Assembly: GCA_012839565.1 (NCBI GenBank)
Contig: DUMZ01000007.1
Span: forward strand, 1 to 64,000
Length of the DNA: 64,000 bases
Direction: 5' to 3'
From: Anaerolineaceae bacterium
Lineage (GTDB): Bacteria; Chloroflexota; Anaerolineae; Anaerolineales; Anaerolineaceae
Numbering within the stretch: position 1 is the first letter of the stretch; each line of letters starts with the position of its first letter. The notes beneath the pieces were generated by a model. It did not search any database. It had not been told where the DNA came from and saw only the letters and a program-made list of their open reading frames with translations. Positions 55,018-63,174 of this stretch are shown here, one piece after another. The position numbers and the translations under genes are program-made.

Positions 55018-55038
55018 AAGTTGCTGAAGTATATCACT

Positions 55039-56139
55039 TTAGGGAAGATAATCCCAAGGGTTCACCTGCGTTCCACCGTAGCGAATTTCAAAATGCAAGT
55101 GGGGTCCTGTAGAATTCCCTGTTGAGCCAGCTGTTCCAATCACCGCGCCTTGAAGCACATTATCGCCACATCTCACATAAATATTCTCAAGATGTTCATA
55201 CAGTGTCTGAAAACCATTGCCATGGTCAATAACCACAAAATTACCATAGCCACCATCAAGCCAGCCGGCATAAACCACGATACCACTATCGGATGCGAAA
55301 AGTTGTGAACCAAGACCAGCGCCGATATCAATTGCCCGATGACCAGGCCCATAGTTATTACCTGAAATATATCGAACAGCAGATGGCCAAATAAAATAGC
55401 CCGTACCAACATAACCATGCCCGATAATTCTACAAGCACCCGGCCCGGAAAAACCACTGCGCCGGTTACCTTCATCATCAACCACAACTGCGGCATGGCT
55501 GACTTCAGTAAGCATCCGGTTTCCACCCGGTACCATCACAATTGTTCCTGGTTTTATTTCTGGCTTGCTTAGATCAAGGTTGTTACCGATAAACAGAAGA
55601 ATATCGTCAACATTCGCGCCATATTTTGACGCAACTGATTCAATCGTGTCGCGACTGGTCCATTTATGTAAAATACCGTCTGTCGGTGGAATCGTTAGCA
55701 CTTGACCAGGTTTGAGATTATCCGATTTATCCTGCAAAATATTGAAGTTGGCATAAAGGATGGATTCCACACTCACGCCATATCGTTCAGATATACCCCA
55801 TACTGAATCACCACTGGAAACAGTGTATTCGATGGGTTCCGTGCGATATTCTGTATTCAGATCTGTTTCTGTAAGCGGTTTTCTAAAAAAGCCAGCATCC
55901 ACTGCCTGTGGTTCAAACGGGGGCATGGCGGCCACGATTTCTTCGTGAACTTCCGGAGTTTCGTAAGATCTTACCGCTTGATACTTTTGCATGGATTGTG
56001 CGACACCAACCTGCCAAAACGCGAAGATAACAATCCCCGCGCAAAGCACAATCGCCACCAACCAGGCAATAAAACCTGCCAGGTGTGGATTAACAGCTTT
56101 CTTTCTCTCTTGTGGAGTTCCTTCGTATTTTTCAGTCAT
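55039..56139 (-). CDS. LysM and M23 peptidoglycan hydrolase
   Basis: 366 residues. A membrane helix (about 22-45), two LysM domains (YTVSSGDSVWGISERYGVS and a degenerate one starting LHKWTSRDTIESV) and a C-terminal M23 peptidase with GHRAIDIGAG and TGPHLHFEI (HxH). It binds and cleaves peptidoglycan outside the cell. The start is 17 bases after the rho stop, with TATAAT 6 bases upstream, so it may be leaderless or co-transcribed with rho. Confidence 0.92.
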   Translation of the reverse strand: MTEKYEGTPQERKKAVNPHLAGFIAWLVAIVLCAGIVIFAFWQVGVAQSMQKYQAVRSYETPEVHEEIVAAMPPFEPQAVDAGFFRKPLTETDLNTEYRTEPIEYTVSSGDSVWGISERYGVSVESILYANFNILQDKSDNLKPGQVLTIPPTDGILHKWTSRDTIESVASKYGANVDDILLFIGNNLDLSKPEIKPGTIVMVPGGNRMLTEVSHAAVVVDDEGNRRSGFSGPGACRIIGHGYVGTGYFIWPSAVRYISGNNYGPGHRAIDIGAGLGSQLFASDSGIVVYAGWLDGGYGNFVVIDHGNGFQTLYEHLENIYVRCGDNVLQGAVIGTAGSTGNSTGPHLHFEIRYGGTQVNPWDYLP

Positions 56140-56145
56140 ACCCTG

Positions 56146-56151
56146 ATTATA
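56146..56151 (-). promoter_or_regulatory. -10 box of leaderless LysM-M23 gene
   Basis: Exact TATAAT on the minus strand, 6 bases before the ATG at 56139, in the gap after rho. Confidence 0.6.
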
Positions 56152-56156
56152 CTAGA

Positions 56157-57428
56157 TTACATATCAGTCAATGTTTCCAGGAATTCAGCGTTCGTTTTGG
56201 TCTTTTCCATTCTTTGCAAAATGGCTTCAGTCGCCACGGCAGTGTCCATGCCAGCGCCTTGTGGCGGGTTGGCTACCATTTGCAGATACATGCGCCGCAT
56301 AAGCCATACACGTTGTAAGGTTTCCGGGTCAAGCAAAAGTTCTTCACGACGGGTTGATGATTTCTCAATATCAATAGCGGGGAAGATGCGTCTTTCTTGC
56401 AATCGCCTTGAAAGATGCATTTCCATATTACCCGTACCCTTGAATTCCTCATAAACGACGTCATCCAGGCGCGAACCAGTATCAACCATTGCCGTAGCAA
56501 TAATTGTCAGGCTGCCACCTTCTTCAAGATTCCGTGCCGCTCCATAAAGGCGTTTTGGCGGGTAAAGCGCGGAGGGATCCATACCACCTGAAAGAGTGCG
56601 GCCACTTGGGGTGACAACCATATTGTAGGCGCGCGCCAGGCGTGTGAGAGAATCCATCAAGATAACCACATCGTAGCCAATTTCCACCAAACGTTTTGCT
56701 CGGTCAAGCGAAACTTCTGCCATACGCACATGCGAAGAAGTATGTTCATCAAATGTACTGGCAATCACTTCCGCTTCAACCGAACGGTCCATATCGGTAA
56801 CTTCTTCCGGACGTTCACCAATCAAGGACATAATCTGGCGCACTTCTGGGTGATTGACGGCAATCGCGTTAGCAATTTCTTTCAGAATACTGGTTTTACC
56901 CGCTTTGGGTGGCGAAACAATCATCGCGCGTTGCCCGCCACCGATCGGTGCAACAAGGTTGATCATTCTTGTGGCAAGGTTGCTGGATGAATATTCTAGG
57001 TTAAGCAATTTGTTTGGGAAAATAGGAGTGAGATTTTCAAATCGTGGTCGTCGTCTGGCTTCATCAGGTGTTAAACCATTGACCGATTCTACTTTCAGTA
57101 AACCATGGTGTCGGTCAGATTCTCTTGGCGGACGCACTCTGCCTATTACCAAATCGCCAGGACGTAAATCGTAACGACGCAACTGGGCCTGCGAAACATA
57201 CACATCATCCGCGCCGATACGGTAATTCGTCCGCAAAAAGCCGATGCCTTCGTTCATAATCTCCAGCACACCACCACGGACTTCAACGCCTTCTTCTTCG
57301 CCCATTCTTCGCGCGATTTGGAAGATCAGCCCTTCACGTTTCAAGCGATTAACACCTTCCACGTTCAAGTCTGTAGCCACTTTGCGCAACTGTTTGACTG
57401 GCATCTTTTCTAAATCAAAAACATCCAT
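56157..57428 (-). CDS. rho: Transcription termination factor Rho
   Basis: About 423 residues from ATG 57428, chosen because AAAGGT lies 6 bases upstream; ATG 57473 has no ribosome site. The N-terminal Rho_N helix-turn-helix and RNA-binding CSD (GIGFLRTNY, DVYVSQAQLRRYDLR) precede the RecA-type motor with SPPKAGKTSILKEIA (Walker A) and VVILMDSLTRLARAYN (Walker B). Rho releases RNA from stalled polymerase. The transcript leader is about 150 bases, so self-regulation is possible but unproven. Confidence 0.96.
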   Translation of the reverse strand: MDVFDLEKMPVKQLRKVATDLNVEGVNRLKREGLIFQIARRMGEEEGVEVRGGVLEIMNEGIGFLRTNYRIGADDVYVSQAQLRRYDLRPGDLVIGRVRPPRESDRHHGLLKVESVNGLTPDEARRRPRFENLTPIFPNKLLNLEYSSSNLATRMINLVAPIGGGQRAMIVSPPKAGKTSILKEIANAIAVNHPEVRQIMSLIGERPEEVTDMDRSVEAEVIASTFDEHTSSHVRMAEVSLDRAKRLVEIGYDVVILMDSLTRLARAYNMVVTPSGRTLSGGMDPSALYPPKRLYGAARNLEEGGSLTIIATAMVDTGSRLDDVVYEEFKGTGNMEMHLSRRLQERRIFPAIDIEKSSTRREELLLDPETLQRVWLMRRMYLQMVANPPQGAGMDTAVATEAILQRMEKTKTNAEFLETLTDM

Positions 57429-57582
57429 TTTTTTACCTTTCGTTGAAACCTTCCCCTTGACACTTTCCATCAAGCGTCGCGATACAACATGTTTCAGTTA
57501 TTAATGTAAAACCATTTGTAATAAGGGGAACAGCCTATCGGCTGATTTGTAAACAATAATTCTTTATCGTGATTTCACTAAA

Positions 57583-57610
57583 ATTATAACATCATCTAAA
57601 ATCTGTGCAA
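57583..57610 (-). promoter_or_regulatory. rho promoter
   Basis: On the minus strand, TTGCAC (57605-57610), a 16-base spacer and TATAAT (57583-57588). It gives a long leader that holds a small hairpin, CAGCC-GATA-GGCTG. Confidence 0.65.
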
Positions 57611-57718
57611 GTTTTTTTGCAAGCGTTCAAATCAGGCTGGTTTTCAATTATTAAACCGATGATTTACACATTTTGCGTCAATACTAAGTGCTAACAAAAT
57701 CATCAGCCACAATCCGAT

Positions 57719-57724
57719 TATAAT
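57719..57724 (+). promoter_or_regulatory. -10 box of leaderless beta-lactamase-fold gene
   Basis: Exact TATAAT, 6 bases before the ATG at 57731. Confidence 0.65.
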
Positions 57725-57730
57725 TGAACC

Positions 57731-59212
57731 ATGCGCACGAAAAGGTCTCTGATTCAATGGATAGCGGCTGGTATGATACTCATCGCCTGTTTTTTGGCGA
57801 TTTCTCAACTCACCCGCTACTCTCGGGTCCGCGCTAACTTTCCAACCGGACTAAAAATTGCCGGCATTCCTGTTGGTGGTTTGAATTACGAACTGGCTTC
57901 AGACCGCCTGGTAAAGGTATACATGTCGCCCATTGAACTGACTTATGGTGACCAACGCATTCAAGTGCGCCCAGCAACCTTGGGCTACGAGCTAAAACTG
58001 CAAAATATGCTGGCTGTAGCAGATAAACAACGTACCAGTGAATCTTTTTGGTCAGGTTTTTGGAAATACCTTTGGAATCAACCCATAACGTCTCACGATG
58101 TCGCCCTACAGGCAGAAGTGGACGAAAACCGTGTGCGTGCCTATTTGGAAACTGAAATTGCCTCCCGCTACGACGAATTTGCAGAACCGCCCATGCCTGT
58201 TCCTGGTGAAAGTTACTTTTCTCCCGGTAAAAAAGGCACCGCGATTAACTATAGCACGTCTATTGAGCGCATCATTCAGGCCCTGAATTCAGCGAACAAT
58301 CGCAGCGTTAGACTTGACGTCGTTGAAAGCCAGGCAGCAAAGCCCGGCTTTGAACTTCTCGATTACATGCTGCGCGACATCATCAAGCAATCCGCTTTTG
58401 ATGGCTGGGTTGAACTGTACATGAAAGATTTGCAATCTGGCCAGGTTTTGCACTTCAACTACACCAAGGTTGGCGAAGAAGAATTGCCCGTCAACATTGC
58501 ATATTCGGCATGGAGTACCATCAAAATTCCAGCTTTGCTAAGCGCGTTCAAATATCTTGAAGAACCTTACGACCCAGCCATTCTCACCAAAATCGAAGAG
58601 ATGGTCGAACAAAGCGACAACGAATCAACCGATTTTGTCGGAAAGAATGTCATCGAACGCAACTTAGGCCCCTTGCGTGTCAGCGAAGATATGCAAACCC
58701 TGGGTCTTGAAAATACTTTTTGGGCAGGCTATTTCGCTCTGGGTTCGCCCTTGTTACAGGATTTCAAAACGCCGGCAAATCAAGATACCAGTTACGACAC
58801 CGACCCGGACCGTTACGCCCAAACCACGCCCTTGGATTTAGGTTTGCTTTTGGAAGAAATTTACTACTGCGCCCGGGATTATGGCGGTGCCATTCCCCTG
58901 GCTTTTGAAGGGGAAATAACGCACTACGAATGTCAGCTTATGGTCGAATATATGGCTAAGAACCGCATTGCCGTCTTTTTGCAAGGTGGCGTTCCACCGG
59001 AAACACAGGTTGCCCATAAACACGGCTGGGCGGTTGAACATAAAGATGGTTATATGCACACCATGGGCGATGCTGGCATCTTCTACACACCTGGCGGGGA
59101 CTATATTGTCTCAATATTTATCTTCCACCCCGTTCAGGCGATTTTCGACGTCGTCAATCCCATGGTAAGCAAACTATCCGGTGCTGTTTACAATTATTTT
59201 AATCTTGAATAA
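57731..59212 (+). CDS. Serine beta-lactamase-fold protein with peptidoglycan-binding-4 domain
   Basis: 493 residues. A signal anchor (about 10-28) precedes a domain like PG_binding_4 (KIAGIPVGGLNYELA), as in VanW and some transpeptidases. The C-terminal half is a class A beta-lactamase-like fold: active Ser262 in SAWSTIK (SxxK), SDN in QSDNES, and KHGW for the KTG box. It may be a cell-wall acylhydrolase or a penicillin-binding protein; antibiotic resistance cannot be claimed. Confidence 0.82.
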   Translation: MRTKRSLIQWIAAGMILIACFLAISQLTRYSRVRANFPTGLKIAGIPVGGLNYELASDRLVKVYMSPIELTYGDQRIQVRPATLGYELKLQNMLAVADKQRTSESFWSGFWKYLWNQPITSHDVALQAEVDENRVRAYLETEIASRYDEFAEPPMPVPGESYFSPGKKGTAINYSTSIERIIQALNSANNRSVRLDVVESQAAKPGFELLDYMLRDIIKQSAFDGWVELYMKDLQSGQVLHFNYTKVGEEELPVNIAYSAWSTIKIPALLSAFKYLEEPYDPAILTKIEEMVEQSDNESTDFVGKNVIERNLGPLRVSEDMQTLGLENTFWAGYFALGSPLLQDFKTPANQDTSYDTDPDRYAQTTPLDLGLLLEEIYYCARDYGGAIPLAFEGEITHYECQLMVEYMAKNRIAVFLQGGVPPETQVAHKHGWAVEHKDGYMHTMGDAGIFYTPGGDYIVSIFIFHPVQAIFDVVNPMVSKLSGAVYNYFNLE

Positions 59213-59232
59213 GCCTAAATTTCATGTATAAT
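59205..59232 (+). promoter_or_regulatory. tRNA-Arg(TCG) promoter
   Basis: TTGAAT (59205-59210), a 16-base spacer and TATAAT (59227-59232). The -35 overlaps the last codons of the preceding gene. The leader to the tRNA is TATGCAACTT. Confidence 0.7.
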
Positions 59233-59242
59233 TATGCAACTT

Positions 59243-59315
59243 GCCCGCGTAGCTCAATGGATAGAGTACCTGACTTCGAATCAGATGGTTGGGGGTTCGA
59301 GTCCCTCCGCGGGTA
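59243..59315 (+). tRNA. tRNA-Arg (TCG)
   Basis: 73 bases. GCCCGCG pairs with CGCGGGT, anticodon loop CTTCGAA gives TCG, and the T-arm has GTTCGAGTC. A T-run follows. Confidence 0.96.
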
Positions 59316-59583
59316 TTTTTTATGTTTTTTACTCGTTAGAGAGCGCGATATATAGGTAAGGCTCCATGGTTATGCCCATGACTGAGCATCTGACGCTGAA
59401 ACTTTGACTGTTTCTTTGTAGTTAAAAACAATGATTTCAAGCACGCAATCATTAAGACAAATTATGAATTTTTATTAATTTCTCTTGGCATAAAAAGTGC
59501 ATGATATTTACTGAAACAAGTACAGAAAAACGAATGACCTTTCTATAACAGAAACACTAATTAAGATATAACCAGGAGTTTTC
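59316..59583. other. Intergenic region before ftsK
   Basis: No ORF or structured RNA is evident in these 268 bases. TTGGCA (59485-59490) is the best promoter-like element, matching either a weak -35 or a sigma-54-like -24 box with TGC ten bases on. ACCAGGAGT is the ftsK ribosome site. Confidence 0.45.
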
Positions 59584-61881
59584 ATGGCAAAAAAGCCAGC
59601 CACAAGCAAAGCGAAATCAAAATCAACCACCAGGGCAAAATCAAGCTCTAAAAAAAGAACCAGCAACAAAAAACCCTTTCTGGACTTTCAATTTGACTTT
59701 TCAAAAGAAAAAGTCATTGAAGTCAGCGGTATCATTCTTTTGGTATTCGGCATCATCAGTTTGATCATGACCTTTTTTGCCAAGCAAGGCAGTTTCTTCG
59801 CCAAATGGCCCGATTATTTACTCAAACAAACCGGCATCTTCTCTTACGTCATCCCCATGGTCATGATAATAACCGGTGCCTGGTTTCTCTTATCGCGCTA
59901 TGAACAATTTCCGCTTGTTACCATTCCCAGACTCATCGGTGCCATCGCTTTGGTTTTCAATCTCATCACTTGGTTTCAGTTCTTTCATGCCCCTGACCCC
60001 ACCCGCGCAGTGCCCTTTAAAGGAGGTGGCGTCGTTGGGAATGCCATCTACAGTTGGTTTCATCACGGATTAGGCACGCCTGGCGCGGTGATTATGCTCA
60101 TCGCGTGGCTGTTAATTGCCCTGGTGCTTTTGGTCAATCTATCACTTCCCGCCCTTCTTGCCTGGACGGTTTTACAACTTAAAAAGACCAACACCAAACT
60201 TTCTCTGTTTATTCAATCACTGATAGAGCATCGCAAACAAAAACAAGCCCATCGCCAACAGATTCAGCAAGTTCTCGATTCCCAGGCAAGCCAAACGCCC
60301 ATACAAGCACCTTTGGAACTTGATCCCGAACCAAAACCCGTCACAGAAAAGCGCAGTTTTGTAAAACCCGACTCTCACAAAACAGGCAGCACAGAAGAAA
60401 AATCATGGGTCTTGCCCGAACCGGAAGATATCCTCAAGCCTCCCGCTCGCACGCCTGTTGACCAGGAAAATGACGAAGACCGCGCTCGCGTCATCGAAGA
60501 AACTTTGCGTTCTTTCAACGCGCCTGGCACGGTTGTTGAAATCAGGCGCGGACCAGCCATCACCATGTTCGGCGTTGAACCGGACTATCTTGAAACGCGC
60601 AGCAGCAGAACCCGCGTGCGCGTCAGCAACATCACTCCCCTTGCAGATGACCTGGCTATGGCACTGAAAGCATCCCGGATACGTATCCAGGCGCCGGTTC
60701 CTGGCAAAGGTTATATCGGCATTGAAGTTCCCAACACCCAAACCTCCATCGTCTCGATGCTTGAAATCTTCCAAAGCACAGCATTTCAATCCGACAAATC
60801 TGCCTTGCGTTTCGTACTTGGCAAAGACGTAACGGGCTTGCCTTTTACCTCTGACCTTGCCAAAATGCCCCATTTACTCATTGCCGGTACCACGGGTTCA
60901 GGTAAATCAGTATGTGTGAACGCCATTATCGCCGGCTATTTACTCACCCTCACCCCCGACCAACTGCGCATGATGCTGGTTGACCCCAAACGGGTTGAAC
61001 TCACTGGCTACAATGGTATTCCCCATCTCTTAACACCGGTCATCACCGACGCCGACAAAGTTGTCACCGCTCTCCAGCGCATGCTACTCGAGATGGACGC
61101 GCGATATCAACTCTTTGCTGGCAAAGGCGTACGTAATATTGAAGAATACAATCAGCAAGCCCAGGCACAAGGGGATAAAGAACTCCCCTATATCCTTGTG
61201 GTGATTGATGAGTTAGCCGACCTGATTATGCTCTCTCCTAACGAAACCCAAACCTCGCTCGCCCGCCTGGGACAACTGGCACGCGCGACAGGCATTCATC
61301 TCATTATCTCCACTCAACGACCTTCAGTTGACGTCCTTACTGGCCTCATCAAAGCCAACTTCCCCGCCCGGATTGCCTTTGCGGTCGCTTCCGGCTCGGA
61401 CAGCCGCGTCATTCTTGACCAAATGGGCGCGGAACGTTTACTTGGTCGTGGCGATATGCTTTTCCTGCCACCCGACGCGCCTGAACCGATCCGTTTGCAG
61501 GGCACCTATGTTTCCGATGAGGAAATCAACCGTCTGACCGACTTTTGGCGCAATCAAAGCGCACAATCAGACGCGCCAGAACGCCCTGACCTAATGACAG
61601 CTGCATCTACCCCACACGTACCCCTTGTCGATGACGCCAAGTGGCATATTGAAGAACCTGACCCCGACGCCGATCCTATCGAAGACGAAGTTATCGCCAT
61701 GATTCGCAAAGAAGGTCGCGCGTCAATATCCATGCTTCAGCGCAAATTCCGCATTGGTTACACCCGTTCCGCGCGCATTATCGAGAAGCTTGAAGCCGAC
61801 GGTATCATCGGCCCTCCAAGTCCCAGTGGCACCCGCGAAGTGCTTGATTACGGTCAATACCCGCCTGTCAACGAAGATTAA
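59584..61881 (+). CDS. ftsK: DNA translocase FtsK/SpoIIIE
   Basis: 765 residues. A Lys/Ser-rich basic N-terminus, four membrane helices (about 48-200), a variable linker, then the FtsK motor with IAGTTGSGKSVCVNAI (Walker A, near residue 435) and LVVIDELADLIML (Walker B), and a C-terminal winged-helix gamma domain (RKEGRASISMLQRKFRIGYT) that reads KOPS-like sites. It pumps DNA through the septum. AGGAG is the ribosome site. Confidence 0.95.
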   Translation: MAKKPATSKAKSKSTTRAKSSSKKRTSNKKPFLDFQFDFSKEKVIEVSGIILLVFGIISLIMTFFAKQGSFFAKWPDYLLKQTGIFSYVIPMVMIITGAWFLLSRYEQFPLVTIPRLIGAIALVFNLITWFQFFHAPDPTRAVPFKGGGVVGNAIYSWFHHGLGTPGAVIMLIAWLLIALVLLVNLSLPALLAWTVLQLKKTNTKLSLFIQSLIEHRKQKQAHRQQIQQVLDSQASQTPIQAPLELDPEPKPVTEKRSFVKPDSHKTGSTEEKSWVLPEPEDILKPPARTPVDQENDEDRARVIEETLRSFNAPGTVVEIRRGPAITMFGVEPDYLETRSSRTRVRVSNITPLADDLAMALKASRIRIQAPVPGKGYIGIEVPNTQTSIVSMLEIFQSTAFQSDKSALRFVLGKDVTGLPFTSDLAKMPHLLIAGTTGSGKSVCVNAIIAGYLLTLTPDQLRMMLVDPKRVELTGYNGIPHLLTPVITDADKVVTALQRMLLEMDARYQLFAGKGVRNIEEYNQQAQAQGDKELPYILVVIDELADLIMLSPNETQTSLARLGQLARATGIHLIISTQRPSVDVLTGLIKANFPARIAFAVASGSDSRVILDQMGAERLLGRGDMLFLPPDAPEPIRLQGTYVSDEEINRLTDFWRNQSAQSDAPERPDLMTAASTPHVPLVDDAKWHIEEPDPDADPIEDEVIAMIRKEGRASISMLQRKFRIGYTRSARIIEKLEADGIIGPPSPSGTREVLDYGQYPPVNED

Positions 61882-61906
61882 CCCTAACAATTCTTTCGGC
61901 TTCATG

Positions 61907-61912
61907 TATAAT
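61907..61912 (+). promoter_or_regulatory. -10 box of leaderless GtrA operon
   Basis: Exact TATAAT, 7 bases before the ATG at 61920. Confidence 0.65.
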
Positions 61913-61919
61913 AGCCGAG

Positions 61920-62405
61920 ATGAAAAACTTTGAAGAGGGTTTTGCGAACGGGCAAAAACAAGAGAAAAGCCATTCCAAAAACGGTTTTATCGCCTTAATA
62001 CAAAAGTTATGGAACGCGCGTTTTGTTCGCTTTCTTTTTGTTGGGGCGCTTAATACGCTTTTCAGCTATTTGCTTTATGCTTTTTTGGTCTTTATTGGCA
62101 TCAATTATGTTTGGGCGCGGGTTATTTCCATCATCCTTGGCATCATCTTCAACTTTTTCACCACCGGTCGCATCGTTTTCAATAATAAAGACAACTGGCT
62201 AATCATTCGCTTTATTCTCGTTTATGCGGTAACCATGTCACTGGATGTCTTCGTGCTTAAACGACTGGTAGAAAACATGACCATCAATAAATATTTGGCT
62301 GGCGCGTTAACCACCATTCCCATCGCGCTACTTTCTTTCTTGCTCAATTCCGTTTTCACTTTCAAAACGATTAAACTGTGTAAAAAACCGCCAAAGGATA
62401 CATGA
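61920..62405 (+). CDS. GtrA family membrane protein
   Basis: 161 residues with four helices. FVRFLFVGALNTLFSYLLYAF and GIIFNFFTTGRIVF are GtrA-family landmarks. GtrA proteins flip undecaprenyl-linked sugars across the membrane. It overlaps the next GT2 start by 4 bases, so the pair is coupled. Confidence 0.9.
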   Translation: MKNFEEGFANGQKQEKSHSKNGFIALIQKLWNARFVRFLFVGALNTLFSYLLYAFLVFIGINYVWARVISIILGIIFNFFTTGRIVFNNKDNWLIIRFILVYAVTMSLDVFVLKRLVENMTINKYLAGALTTIPIALLSFLLNSVFTFKTIKLCKKPPKDT

Positions 62406-63160
62406 TGACCACAAACGCCGAACAAACGCAAAAAATATCCAGCATAACCGCCGTTTTCCCAGCTTACAACGACGCCGGCACGATTCCAAGCATGGTTCTC
62501 ACCGCGCTTATCGCCCTGCGTCAGGTTACCGATGATTATGAAGTTGTTGTCACCAACGATGGCAGCAAAGATGCTACCGGAGTGGTTTTACAGGAACTGG
62601 CTTCGCGCTTTCCGGAGTTAAAAGTTATCACCCACGAAACCAACCTGGGCTATGGTTGCGCCTTACGCAGCGATTTCGCTGCAGCTACAAAAGACTGGAT
62701 TTTTTATACTGACGGCGATGCGCAATATGACCCACTCGAAATGCCTAAGCTAGCCAAAGCGCTAAAAGACGGTATTGATGTCGTCAATGGTTATAAAATC
62801 AGCCGCAACGATGCCTGGTATCGCATTTTAATTGGCAGAATTTACCATCACGTTGTTAAAATCGCCTTTGGATTTAAACTAAGAGATGTTGACTGCGATT
62901 TTCGGCTAATTCGCCGTGAAATATTCGACAACATTGAACTTGAAAGCAAAACCGGTACCATTTGCCTGGAAATGGTCAAAAAGTTCCAGGATGCCGGCTA
63001 CAAATTTGCCGAAGTACCTGTAAATCACTATCACCGTTCATATGGCAAATCGCAGTTCTTCAGGCCAAAGCACTTGTGGACAACTTTCAAACATCTTTCG
63101 CAACTTTGGTGGAAACTTGTCGTCAAAAAAGAACACCTTGCGAATAAAAGCCAAAGCTAA
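62402..63160 (+). CDS. Glycosyltransferase family 2
   Basis: 252 residues, soluble with no C-terminal helices. The GT-A motifs are AVFPAYNDAGTIPSM, VTNDGSKD and FYTDGDAQYDPLEM (metal-binding DGD). It is the DPM1-type GT2 that pairs with GtrA to make lipid-linked sugar. The next gene, an epimerase, would supply the nucleotide sugar, giving a small envelope glycosylation run. Confidence 0.9.
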   Translation: MMTTNAEQTQKISSITAVFPAYNDAGTIPSMVLTALIALRQVTDDYEVVVTNDGSKDATGVVLQELASRFPELKVITHETNLGYGCALRSDFAAATKDWIFYTDGDAQYDPLEMPKLAKALKDGIDVVNGYKISRNDAWYRILIGRIYHHVVKIAFGFKLRDVDCDFRLIRREIFDNIELESKTGTICLEMVKKFQDAGYKFAEVPVNHYHRSYGKSQFFRPKHLWTTFKHLSQLWWKLVVKKEHLANKSQS

Positions 63161-63162
63161 AG

Positions 63163-63168
63163 TACAAT
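63163..63168 (+). promoter_or_regulatory. -10 box of leaderless epimerase gene
   Basis: TACAAT (one mismatch), 6 bases before the ATG at 63175, just after the GT2 stop. Confidence 0.5.
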
Positions 63169-63174
63169 TAGCCT

